Shown here: in pieces, positions 7,478 through 15,800 of the stretch
Layout: every line of letters starts with the position of its first letter
Position numbering within the stretch: position 1 is the first letter of the stretch
The notes under the pieces: generated by a model
What the model was told of the DNA's origin: nothing
Seen by the model: only the letters and a program-made list of their open reading frames with translations
Databases searched by the model: none
Program-made: the position numbers and the translations under genes
IMG/VR virus record: IMGVR_UViG_3300037493_006407
Coordinates: 1 to 33,431 of that record
Source of the DNA: a virus
Length of the DNA: 33,431 nt
Direction: 5' to 3' (one strand)

Positions 7478-8047
7478 TTACTGGATTTCGCGCAGCAGTT
7501 CGCCTTCGAGCACGACCCACAGCTTGAGCGCGGGGCTCGGGCTGAAGCCGGTGTTCACGGTCAGGTTGACCGCGAAATTTTGGACGGGGGGTATGAACAC
7601 CGAATGCAACAGCGAGTAGATGTTGCGGTGCTCGGGACGACCATGGTTGGCCACGATGCTGGCGGTGCCCAGGGTGGCGCCGACCAGGGTCTGCGCTTCC
7701 AGTCCGGTGCCTGCGGAGAGCAGGAAGGCCGGGATGGTCAGGTAGGGCTTCTCGCCGATGACCACCTGATAGTAGGCGCGGGCCAGCAGGCTGACCATAT
7801 CGGCGAACGGGGTGTTGCCGACAGCGGTGACCTGACGTATCGCCCTGATGGAAAAGCGTTTGGGCCACGAAAGTTGTCCAGAAGTCTGGAGATTCGTGTC
7901 GAGCAGCGTGCGACCGGCGGGGCCCTGGCCGAAGAGCTGGACCTGGGTGCTGGCCGTCAGCGTGGTGCTGTCGTACAGGGGCTGGTGGACGGCTTCCAGA
8001 CGGATCGAGCCCTTCTGGGAGTCTTTAACGGTGCGGAATACGGGCAT
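7478..8047 (-). CDS. Beta-rich structural protein, candidate capsid subunit
   Basis: A 189-aa protein with strongly alternating beta-strand-like sequence, no membrane helix and no enzyme motifs. Its N-terminal MPVFRTVKDSQKGSIRLEA and C-terminal LKLWVVLEGELLREIQ look like edge strands of a sandwich. It has the best Shine-Dalgarno in the operon (GAGGAG, 6 nt before ATG) and is the promoter-distal gene before the terminator. I propose a major or minor capsid jelly-roll-type subunit because it is soluble, beta-rich and apparently well translated among membrane proteins. That is inference; no family is recognised. Confidence 0.55.
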   Translation of the reverse strand: MPVFRTVKDSQKGSIRLEAVHQPLYDSTTLTASTQVQLFGQGPAGRTLLDTNLQTSGQLSWPKRFSIRAIRQVTAVGNTPFADMVSLLARAYYQVVIGEKPYLTIPAFLLSAGTGLEAQTLVGATLGTASIVANHGRPEHRNIYSLLHSVFIPPVQNFAVNLTVNTGFSPSPALKLWVVLEGELLREIQ

Positions 8048-8195
8048 GATATGCTCCTCGGCGCTAGGCCGATGTTGGTTTTTGCTCAGGCCAGGTTGTG
8101 ATCCGCGTTAGCGGGGGGTGCTGGTCACTGGGCGAGGGAAACGAGCCCCTGGGGTTCCTGTCGCTGGGCGCGGCGGGCAGGGGCTCGAAAGGGGA

Positions 8196-9029
8196 TCAGG
8201 CGAGGAAGGTCTGGTAGTTGGCCTTGGAGTCGTCGATGAAGCCGTCGACGCCGGCCATCTCATAGTCGGCATCAGCGAGGCCGGCCATCTCGTAGTCGGC
8301 ATCAGCGAGGTCGCCCACGCCCTGGTAGGCGGGAGCGTCAACGTAGCCGCCCACGCCCTGGTAGGCGGGAGCATCGACGTAGGCGCCGACGCCCTGGTAG
8401 GCGGGGGCGTCAACGTAGGCGCCCAGTCCGCTCATGCCGCTCACGGGGCCGGCAGCAGCTGCGGGGCCAGCGACGGCGGCGACCGGGAGGGTCACGGCCT
8501 TGGCGGTGATCGGGGTCTTGGCGATCAGCTCGGCGATCTTGCCGGGCATGGCGATCTCGACGATCGAGGCGACGGCGCCGCCGACCATCAGGGCCTTGCC
8601 GATGTCGCCCTTGATGAACTTCGAGGCGATGAAGCCGCAGGTGAAGGGCACCATGCCGCCGATGAGGCGCTTGGCCATCGGGGTGTTCAGCATCGCGCCA
8701 GCGCCGACCATGTTGAGGGCCGGGGTCAGGATCTTGGTGGTGACGATGCCACCCGCGAAGTAGGTGCCGACCGCGCCGCCGGTGGCGAACGCGATGTTCT
8801 TGATCTTGTTCGGGCCCTTGAAGAGACCGAGGACGGACTTGGGGGCGGCCTTGACGGCCGAGACGTACTGAGCGACGGCGCCCATGGGATTGCTCCTGCG
8901 GCCGTAGCCGCTGCATGTGGTGAGCGCGCGGCGGGAATGCCGGCGCTTGCGAGAATGTTTGTGAGCCCTGCGGGGATTTCCCAGCACGGCGAGATGGAGA
9001 CCAGGATTCGTCATCATCACGAGCGGCAT
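8196..9029 (-). CDS. Membrane protein with basic N-terminus and tandem-repeat acidic C-terminus
   Basis: A 277-aa reading from the ATG at 9029. Residues about 18-48 are Arg/Lys/His-rich with NPRR and RRSNP elements like those in neighbouring proteins. Then come three or four hydrophobic helices (about 65-190), the motif M199-S-G-L-G203, three 12-residue copies of AYVDAPAYQGVG and two copies of LADADYEMAG. An alternative ATG at 8885 (229 aa) has AGGAG 7 nt upstream, but those bases also encode the RRSNP motif, so the longer form is slightly preferred. It is probably an integral virion-membrane protein with an exposed repetitive tail. Confidence 0.6.
   Translation of the reverse strand: MPLVMMTNPGLHLAVLGNPRRAHKHSRKRRHSRRALTTCSGYGRRSNPMGAVAQYVSAVKAAPKSVLGLFKGPNKIKNIAFATGGAVGTYFAGGIVTTKILTPALNMVGAGAMLNTPMAKRLIGGMVPFTCGFIASKFIKGDIGKALMVGGAVASIVEIAMPGKIAELIAKTPITAKAVTLPVAAVAGPAAAAGPVSGMSGLGAYVDAPAYQGVGAYVDAPAYQGVGGYVDAPAYQGVGDLADADYEMAGLADADYEMAGVDGFIDDSKANYQTFLA
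8251..8419 (-). repeat. In-frame tandem repeats (2 x 30 bp, 3 x 36 bp)
   Basis: Two 30-bp units lie at 8251-8280 and 8281-8310 (one mismatch), followed by three 36-bp units at 8312-8347, 8348-8383 and 8384-8419 with a few substitutions. Both unit lengths are multiples of three, and they encode the Asp/Tyr-rich C-terminal repeats of the membrane protein 8196-9029. Confidence 0.9.
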
Positions 9030-9150
9030 AGCCTGGTGCCTTCCGGCGAATCTCAGGTTTTGCCGCGTCGAGCCCGTGTGGGCGACAATCGCAAGCGAAC
9101 TGATGCGCATATTACCGGCCATGCGTATAGCCGTCAATAGCCCAGTCGAC

Positions 9151-9636
9151 TTAACCTCTCAGCCACTCATCCACGTTGAAGATATTACCCTTGCGGCGGA
9201 CGATGAAGTAGTTCTTCCCATCGGTCTTGAGTACCGGCATCACGCTGGGCGGGTACTTGCCACCCTTGTGGCCTGTGTCTCCGAAGGTGTGATGCCAAAT
9301 GTACCCGTTTTTACCGGGCGATTTCACTTTCTTAGGGACCACATACGCGAGCGCCTTCAATAACCCGACGACGCGCAGCGTGCCTTTCGGTGAGGGCTGG
9401 TCCACGAGATCGCAGCCTGACGGCGCGGTGTGGTGGAACTCCTGGTGGGCCTTGAGGACGGCAGCCGGCATCTTCCCTGGGTTGGTCTTGCGCACGATCC
9501 GGCAGACGTGGAACGCCTTCCGCGCCTTATCCCAGCCAAGGACACGGCCGCGGAGCGTGATGCGCCTGGCAGCCGACTGCGGGTTCGCCGCCGGCACGAC
9601 TTCGAGGAGCGTCAGGTTGCCGAGGCCGAGGAGCAT
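9151..9636 (-). CDS. Hypothetical basic protein
   Basis: A 161-aa protein with a high net positive charge and no membrane helix beyond the short hydrophobic start (MLLGLGNLTLLEVV). It carries an NPGK element and a Gly/Lys/Pro-rich centre. No family is recognised. It starts 4 nt after the stop of the preceding leftward gene, so it belongs to the structural operon. A core or matrix role would fit its charge. The L-L-G-L-G at residues 2-6 resembles the motif discussed elsewhere but is probably coincidental at the extreme N-terminus. Confidence 0.6.
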   Translation of the reverse strand: MLLGLGNLTLLEVVPAANPQSAARRITLRGRVLGWDKARKAFHVCRIVRKTNPGKMPAAVLKAHQEFHHTAPSGCDLVDQPSPKGTLRVVGLLKALAYVVPKKVKSPGKNGYIWHHTFGDTGHKGGKYPPSVMPVLKTDGKNYFIVRRKGNIFNVDEWLRG

Positions 9637-9640
9637 GGGA

Positions 9641-10507
9641 TCAGACTGCGCCTGTCCGATTGACCGGCGCGTAGGCGGTGTCGTTCGCCTGCAGCAACGG
9701 GGTGATCGTCGCCTGGGTCTCGGTGCTGGGGTAGGTCATGGTGCGCAATACGCCGCCATTCGCCGCGTAGCGTGTGGCCAGCCAGGCACCGTTCGCTTGT
9801 TGGGCCACCTGCCAATAGCCGGGGGAGGTCAAGACCGAGCTGCCGGTCACCGGCACGGTGAAGGGTGGGGAGGGCTGGTAGATCGGGCCGACCGGCGGCG
9901 GGGCGACTGGCGTGCCCGCGCGCAGGATGTACGTCCCTGTGTCGGACTTGGACGATAGAGGCTGCATCTCCCAGTAGGTCCCCGCGGGGGCCGTTGGCCG
10001 CGGCCCTTGCACGCTCGATACGCCCAGCGGTGTATTGGCCCACACGTCCCCCACGCGAGGATCGGCATGGGGCGGCGGCAGCGTGATGTTCGCCACCTGT
10101 TGGACGCCCGCCTGCGGCATCGGCACCGGGTTGTTGTAGCTCTGCAGCATCCAGGTCGCGGGCGACATCGAGGGCGTGGTGTTCACCCAGTAGGCGCCAG
10201 GAGGAGCGTAGGACGGCTGGGCGGCCGATTGGAGGAATTGTCCGACCGAGTAGACCGTAGAGGGCGACGGCATCGGCTGAATAAACGGCGAGGGTTGATA
10301 CAGCGGCGTGTAACTCATCGCCGGCTGGAGCATCTGCGGCAGCATCGACTGTTGGGCCGGCGCAGCGGTGGTGTCCTGGTAGGTGCGCAAGGTGTCAGTG
10401 GGCACCGGGGCTGCGGGCTTACCGCCGAGCTTCTTGAAGGCGAACAGTGCGCCAACCACACCGACGCCGGCGAGCATGAGCACCTTGGGAGAGAGGTTCA
10501 TCTTCAC
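9641..10507 (-). CDS. N-terminally membrane-anchored Pro-rich protein
   Basis: A 288-aa protein. Residues about 8-25 form one hydrophobic helix followed by FKKLGGK, and the remainder is Pro/Gln/Ser/Thr/Tyr-rich with repeated aromatic-Pro patterns (YQPSPFIQPMPSP, YQPSPPFTVP). This is typical of an extended, secreted or virion-lumenal stalk rather than an enzyme. The start is GTG at 10507 or ATG at 10501, which differ by two residues; neither has a strong SD, and the preceding gene stops 4 nt upstream. Confidence 0.6.
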   Translation of the reverse strand: MKMNLSPKVLMLAGVGVVGALFAFKKLGGKPAAPVPTDTLRTYQDTTAAPAQQSMLPQMLQPAMSYTPLYQPSPFIQPMPSPSTVYSVGQFLQSAAQPSYAPPGAYWVNTTPSMSPATWMLQSYNNPVPMPQAGVQQVANITLPPPHADPRVGDVWANTPLGVSSVQGPRPTAPAGTYWEMQPLSSKSDTGTYILRAGTPVAPPPVGPIYQPSPPFTVPVTGSSVLTSPGYWQVAQQANGAWLATRYAANGGVLRTMTYPSTETQATITPLLQANDTAYAPVNRTGAV

Positions 10508-10510
10508 GGT

Positions 10511-10744
10511 TCATCCCATATTTTTGGGCATTTCTACCCAGTTGTTCGCGCCCGTCTGCGTCCACACCATGCCAGGAGCGGCAGGGCGAAGCGGCGACGG
10601 CGGGAGGAAGGTGAATGTACCGGAGACGGGAGGTGGAGGCACTGCGGCAGCCTGCTTGGCCGCCTTGGCGCTCTTGCTGCGCATGATGAAATATGCGGCG
10701 CCAAGGCCTGCGGCGAGGAGAAGGACGAGGGTTGAGGGTTTCAT
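10511..10744 (-). CDS. Small N-terminally anchored membrane protein
   Basis: A 77-aa protein. Residues 4-21 are a hydrophobic helix followed by RSKSAKAAK, then a Pro-rich tail ending in WTQTGANNWVEMPKNMG. The layout (one helix, basic stop, Pro-rich remainder) repeats that of the genes on either side (9641-10507 and 11116-11655), suggesting a family of minor virion membrane proteins. The start ATG lies 2 nt after the preceding stop. Confidence 0.65.
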   Translation of the reverse strand: MKPSTLVLLLAAGLGAAYFIMRSKSAKAAKQAAAVPPPPVSGTFTFLPPSPLRPAAPGMVWTQTGANNWVEMPKNMG

Positions 10745-10745
10745 C

Positions 10746-11114
10746 TTAGTGCCCTGGTATCCCAGAGCTGGCCAGGCGCACCTCTGGAAGCCACAGTACC
10801 GGGCTACCGCTCATCGTCTTGGAATTGATTGCCTTGAGGACGAGCGGGTCCGCGAGCAGGGCCTTGCGGAGTTGCGCAGGGTATTTACTCGCGGCGTTGG
10901 CGAAATCAGCGTAGGTCTTGCCTGCAGAATTGAGCAGGTCCACTTGCATGGCGGCCTTTTGCCGCGCCGCTTCCTCTCGGGCGAGCTGATCATTATAGGC
11001 CTGCCGGAGCAGGTCTACCGCCTCACCGAGGGAGATTTCTCGGAGCTGCGCCACAACATTGCCGGATAGTTCCAGCAAGCCGACGTACCGCTGAAACTCG
11101 GCTTCGAGATCCAT
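10746..11114 (-). CDS. Hypothetical helical protein
   Basis: A 122-aa, almost entirely helical protein rich in Leu, Ala, Gln and Glu, without membrane helix or cysteines. It may form a coiled coil or helical bundle. No family is recognised. It starts about 2 nt after the stop of the upstream membrane-protein gene, so translation of the two is probably coupled. It is one of the few soluble products in this stretch of the operon. Confidence 0.6.
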   Translation of the reverse strand: MDLEAEFQRYVGLLELSGNVVAQLREISLGEAVDLLRQAYNDQLAREEAARQKAAMQVDLLNSAGKTYADFANAASKYPAQLRKALLADPLVLKAINSKTMSGSPVLWLPEVRLASSGIPGH

Positions 11115-11115
11115 A

Positions 11116-11655
11116 TCAGCCTTTCTCTAAGAACGCGCGCACCGGGGAGAGAAGGGGCTGCAGCAAGTCTGGATAATCGAGGACCGCTTCGAGTGTGGCC
11201 CCGATCTGGGCGGCGAGCGCACGCATGTCCTGCTCACTCGCGGGGGCGGCAGCTGGGGGTGCGGCGGGGGTAACGGTAGCGGTGGTGACGATAGTTGTGG
11301 TAGGGGCTGGAGATGTGGCCTTGGCCGTGGCGGCTGCCGCGGGTTTGGGTGCGCTCGGGGCCGCGGGCCTCGGCGGCAGGGGAACGGAGGCCGCCGCGGG
11401 AGGCGACGAATATATCGGTGCTCCTGTGACCTTCGAGACCACCGTCCCGGAGCTATCGATCCTCGCCAGGGTGGGATTGCCCCGCGCCCAGTGGAGCACG
11501 GCCGGCGTCCTCGATGCTTCGAGGTCGCGCTGCTTTTGCCCTGCGTCTATCGCCCCGAGATCCCCCAGGGACCGAAGCACAGTCGTCTTCGGCCGAGTGA
11601 GGCACCAGGCCCCCACTCCTACCGCGACCAGCAGGAATGCGGTGGAAGACTTCAT
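11116..11655 (-). CDS. N-terminally anchored Ala/Pro-rich protein
   Basis: A 179-aa protein. Residues 4-20 are hydrophobic (FLLVAVGVGAWCL) followed by TRPK. The middle, about residues 80-135, is an Ala/Pro/Thr low-complexity linker, and the last 40 residues form a short helical domain (DMRALAAQIGATLEAVLDYP). The pattern is an anchor, a flexible spacer and a small end domain, as in spacer-type virion membrane proteins. No family recognised. Confidence 0.65.
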   Translation of the reverse strand: MKSSTAFLLVAVGVGAWCLTRPKTTVLRSLGDLGAIDAGQKQRDLEASRTPAVLHWARGNPTLARIDSSGTVVSKVTGAPIYSSPPAAASVPLPPRPAAPSAPKPAAAATAKATSPAPTTTIVTTATVTPAAPPAAAPASEQDMRALAAQIGATLEAVLDYPDLLQPLLSPVRAFLEKG

Positions 11656-11661
11656 AGCCGC

Positions 11662-11979
11662 TTAGCGCTTCTGCTTGAACGCCCAGAGCGCCAGGGCGCC
11701 GACGACCGCGCCAATGGCGATGGATTTGACCGACAGCGAGCCGAGCACCGGCACATCGAGGGTCATGTCGGCGAGGCCAGTGGCCGCAGTGTAGCCGCCA
11801 TCCCAGGTGTCAGGCGTGGTCGCCGGGATGCGCTCCGCAGTGTACAGCGGCCGGGTGAGGCTCTTGAGGCCAGGGGTCCGCATGGTGCGGGTCTGGACGA
11901 CCTCGGCTTCTTGCAGTTCGCCCGCGTTGCGGCCGGCGAAGGCATCGTCGAGTTCGTAGGACATATCGCGGTCGACCAT
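11662..11979 (-). CDS. C-terminally anchored small membrane protein
   Basis: A 105-aa protein. An acidic, probably disordered N-terminal 80 residues precede one C-terminal helix (IAIGAVVGALALWAF) ending in KQKR. AAGGAA lies 7 nt upstream of the ATG. The topology (soluble domain, one helix, short basic tail) recurs in five other genes of the operon, at 12023, 12826, 23496, 24262 and 25359. Confidence 0.65.
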   Translation of the reverse strand: MVDRDMSYELDDAFAGRNAGELQEAEVVQTRTMRTPGLKSLTRPLYTAERIPATTPDTWDGGYTAATGLADMTLDVPVLGSLSVKSIAIGAVVGALALWAFKQKR

Positions 11980-12022
11980 GGGAGATTCCTTGGGTGGTCA
12001 GAGGTGTGAGTCTGCGGGCGGC

Positions 12023-12823
12023 TCAGCGCCGGCTCTTGGCGACCTTGAGGCCGATGGCCGTCAAGAGCGCGAGTCCACCAGCGGCCAGGAGCCCGTAGGT
12101 GAGCCACTTGTTCTTGTTCATGTTCGCCATTGCGGTCGCCATGATGCCCTGCTGCTGGGCGATGGCCGCGTCCGCCTGCTTCCCTGAGGCCTGCGCAGCC
12201 GCGAGGTCCGCTGCCGCCTGGGCCTGCTTCGCCGTGGACAGTTGCCCTGTCACGGTGGTGGCCGCTCCGACAACCGGGGTCAGGATGCCAGGGAGATCCG
12301 TGGCCCAGTTGAACGGCTTGTCCGCCGGGGGAGTCGTGGCCGCCGCCTCAGCACCAAGCCCGGCGATACCAGGGATGAACCCGGTGTGGATGCGGTTGGC
12401 CGGAGCGCGGAACTGCACCGCCGGAGCGCGGCCCTTGGCCATCGTCTGCTTGACCGGAGCGCCCTTCTTGGCGAGCACGCGGGCGCGGCTGGTCTGCTTC
12501 GGGTCGGGACCGGCCATGCCGCCCGACATCTGGGTGAACACCTCGACCGGGAGATCATCCTCGAACGGGTTGTCCGAGACGGTCTCGATGACCACGGTGT
12601 TGCCGTAGGGCTGGAGGTCGACTTCCTCGACCATGCGATCGTTGACCACGATCGGCACGATGCCGCCGTAGTCTCCACCCCAGCCGCGTCCACCGCCGCC
12701 GTGGCCGCGTCCACCGCCGCCGTGGCCGCGTCCACCGCCGCCGTGTCCGCCGCCGCCGTGTCCGCCGCCGTGTCCGCCATGGCCGCCATGGCCTCCGCCG
12801 CCGACGTATCCGAGATTAGCCAT
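12023..12823 (-). CDS. Gly/His-rich C-terminally anchored membrane protein
   Basis: A 266-aa protein. Residues 8-54 are a Gly/His/Arg low-complexity block. Residues about 55-100 look beta-rich, and 170-235 are helical with Ala/Gln repeats (possible coiled coil). Residues about 243-258 are a membrane helix ending in KVAKSRR. Two short motifs stand out: M99-S-G-G102 and I153-A-G-L-G157, both compatible with an adenovirus-type processing consensus. An AGGA SD lies 8 nt before the ATG. The His-rich block could bind metal or nucleic acid; no family is recognised. Confidence 0.65.
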   Translation of the reverse strand: MANLGYVGGGGHGGHGGHGGGHGGGGHGGGGRGHGGGGRGHGGGGRGWGGDYGGIVPIVVNDRMVEEVDLQPYGNTVVIETVSDNPFEDDLPVEVFTQMSGGMAGPDPKQTSRARVLAKKGAPVKQTMAKGRAPAVQFRAPANRIHTGFIPGIAGLGAEAAATTPPADKPFNWATDLPGILTPVVGAATTVTGQLSTAKQAQAAADLAAAQASGKQADAAIAQQQGIMATAMANMNKNKWLTYGLLAAGGLALLTAIGLKVAKSRR

Positions 12824-12825
12824 GG

Positions 12826-15800
12826 TTATTTCCTATTCTTCCTGGTGAGGAGATAGATCCCGACGCCAACGGCGGCGAGAGGGAGGAGGGTTGAAGCAGA
12901 GGGAAGCGCGCCGAGCCCACTCATGCGGTACATGCCTTCACCGGGCGCGTCGACTTCGCTGTCGTCATCGACCTCGGTGTTATTGCTGGCCTGGGCGACC
13001 GCCTGGCGTCTGCGCCTCTTCGGCTTGGTGGTCGGCCGTGTTGCGGCTTCTGCGACTTCGGGCTCTTCGTCGGTGTTCACGATCTCATCGACAAACTCGG
13101 TTTCTTCGCCGTCTTCGCCCGTGTCCTCTGCATAGAACTCGGACTCTTCACTGCCGCCTTCGTCCATCATCGCTTCCATGTCGGTGGCATAGGCGGCGTC
13201 TTCCGCCGGCCCCATCGAGTCTGGGCCGAAGTCGGAGCTTCCGCCGCCTTCCGTCCAGGAGGAGTCGAATGTGGGGCCGCTGCCATAGTCGAAGCTCTGG
13301 TCGCCACCGCCACTGTCGCCACTGTAGTCGGGATACATGCTCCCGCTGTCGTAGCCACCGCTGGTGTCAGGGACGCTGTACCCAGCGCCGGTTCCGCCGG
13401 TCTGGGTTTGATACTGCTGCTGCGCCGCCTGGTTGGCTTGATAATACTGCTCGGCAGTGATCGAGTTGCCCGCCTGGTCAACGTAGGACGTACCCAACGG
13501 ATTGCCGTTGATGTCGAACTGCGGCTGCATGACGGAGGTCTCGACCGGATGCATCAGGTCGTAGTATTGCTGCGCAGTGATCGTGTTGCCGTTGGAGTCG
13601 GTGTACGGCGTCCCTTCCGGGTATCCGTTGATGTCGAGCTTGCCGCTCGGGTTCATCAGGTCGTAGTATTGCTGCGCAGTGATCGTGTTGCCGTTGGAGT
13701 CCTGGTACGGGGTGCCTATCGGATTCCCATTGATGTCGAGCTCCTCGCCCGAGTCCCCGGCGGCCTGGTGCTTGGCGACGATGCCCATTGCCGTCTCCAG
13801 CGCCCCGCGGGCGCCGGTATAGAGGCTGGCGAACATCGGCCCGCCCATGGAGGCCATCAGGAGGTCCCGATTCTCGTCGATGAAATCCGCGGCGGTCGCA
13901 GGGATGTTGCGCACCGTGGCGCCGGCCTGCCGGTACGCGGTCTTCAGCGTGTCGGAGAAGGAGCTGCCGGCTTGCTTGAGGCCCTCGGACACTGAGCTCC
14001 CAGCCTGGCGCAGAGCGCCGCCGGCAGAGCTGACGCCCTGGCCAACCTCGCTGGCGGCCTGACGGACGATTCCACCCGCGCCGCTGGCGACTTGCCGCAC
14101 GCTCGCGCCCGCGGCGCTGCCCACGTCACGCGCGGCGGTGCCGATGGCCGAGGGGGCCTGGGCCACGGTAGCGGCCACTTGCTTCGTGGCTTGGCCTGCG
14201 GCGCTGCCCACGTCGCGCACGGTGGCCGCAACGGCTGAAGGGGCCTGCTTCACGACCCGGCTCGCGGCGCTTGCCGCCTGTCTTACGGTCTGACCCGCAG
14301 AGCTTGCGGCGGCTTTCACCGCTTGAGTGGAGGCTTGGACGGTGGCCTGGATAGCCTTGCGCGGCACGGCGACGACCGCCTTGAGCGCGCCTGACACCGC
14401 GTCGCGAGCGCGGTCTATGATACTCACTGGGTTGGCCCAGCTCGGCCAGCCCAGATCTCCCGCCATCCCGTCCACATCGATCACGCGCCCCGTGCGATCA
14501 CGAACCACTGCGCCCGCCGGAAGCGGGGTCATCACAGCGGAGCGGATCTTCACGGGGCTAGCGACGAAAGGGAGGGTGGTCTCCTTGGAGATGGCCAAGG
14601 TCTTGGTCTTTGCAATGCCGAGCGGGGTGACCCCCTCCGGCAGCGGAGCGGCGTCCACCGCGCGGATGAAGCCCTGTTTGTCGAGCTTTTCCAGGGTGTT
14701 GAGGTCGTCGATCAGCGCGGCCTTGCGCATCGGGGACGACCCGGCGGCGATGTCGGCCAGTTGCCGCGCTGCAGCTGCGATCTGCTGTGCGAGTTGGGCG
14801 ACGCGCCCAGCCGCGTTGGCCCTTGCGTCGAACACGGGGTCTCGACCGAGGCCCGGCATGAAGCTGGTGACCACCTTTTTCGCCACGCGGTAGCGTTGCC
14901 GGGCGTAGGCGGCGGCAGAAGCGGCCTTGTGAACCGGATCTGCTGGGCCGTTCACTCCCTGCCACATGCTGCAGTTGGTCGCCTTGATTTCCGCGCCCAG
15001 GCTGGCGAGCATGTCGCCGATGCCGGCGAGCTCCTCCTCGGTCGGGGCGACGGGCGCAGACGCGCGGGCCGCAGGCTTGCCGCGTTCATACGGCATCTCA
15101 GAGGGCACATCGACGAACTTCTTGCCTTTCTTGCCGACTTGGGTCACCCGGCCCATTCCGCTGGAGCTGTACGTCTTGCCGGAGGGCAGGAAGACATTCT
15201 TCCCCGCGTCGCCGGCGGCGGTCATCGGCCCCCGGTTGTGCAGGAAGGCGCTGCCCGCCGGTGCCATCTCATTGATGGGGTCGGTGGTGAAGATCTCGTC
15301 GATCTCGTTCATCTCCTGGTCGACCTTGGGCGCGGTGAAGATCTCACCGTAGCCGCCGGCGTCCACGAGCCCGCGCTTCATGGCGCGCGGGACATCGGCG
15401 GATTGCCTCTCGTCCAGGTAGGACGGGCTGAGCGTGTAGGCACCGAGCATGGCATCTCCGGCAAGGTTCGAGTAGGTCTTCTTAGCCTGTACTTTACCAC
15501 CGGGCGCTTCTTTTCCAATAGGCCACTCACGCATGATGGTGTCGACTGCTATCGTCTGCCCCGCGTTGCGGTGCTTCCCAGGGGGTACTTCGGCATACGC
15601 ATAGACATGGGAAAAGCTGTTGGGCACCATCCCGATGCACACCGGGTACGACTTCAGGCCGATGCTGCCGAGGAGGCCCATGACGAGGATCACTTGGTCG
15701 TCGCAGTTATGGACGACTACGTCCGCATCGGGGAGGTAGATGCCGGAGTCAGCGGTCTGGAGGTCGTAGACGTGGCGCAGGCCAACCGGGCGGATGGATT

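Noticed and set aside
8251-8419. Possible CRISPR-like array
   Set aside because: The repeats are contiguous, in frame, without spacers, and encode a protein tail.
8118-9140. Plus-strand open frame of 340 codons, Gly/Asp/His-rich
   Set aside because: Low-complexity shadow of the minus-strand membrane protein with in-frame 30/36-bp repeats.
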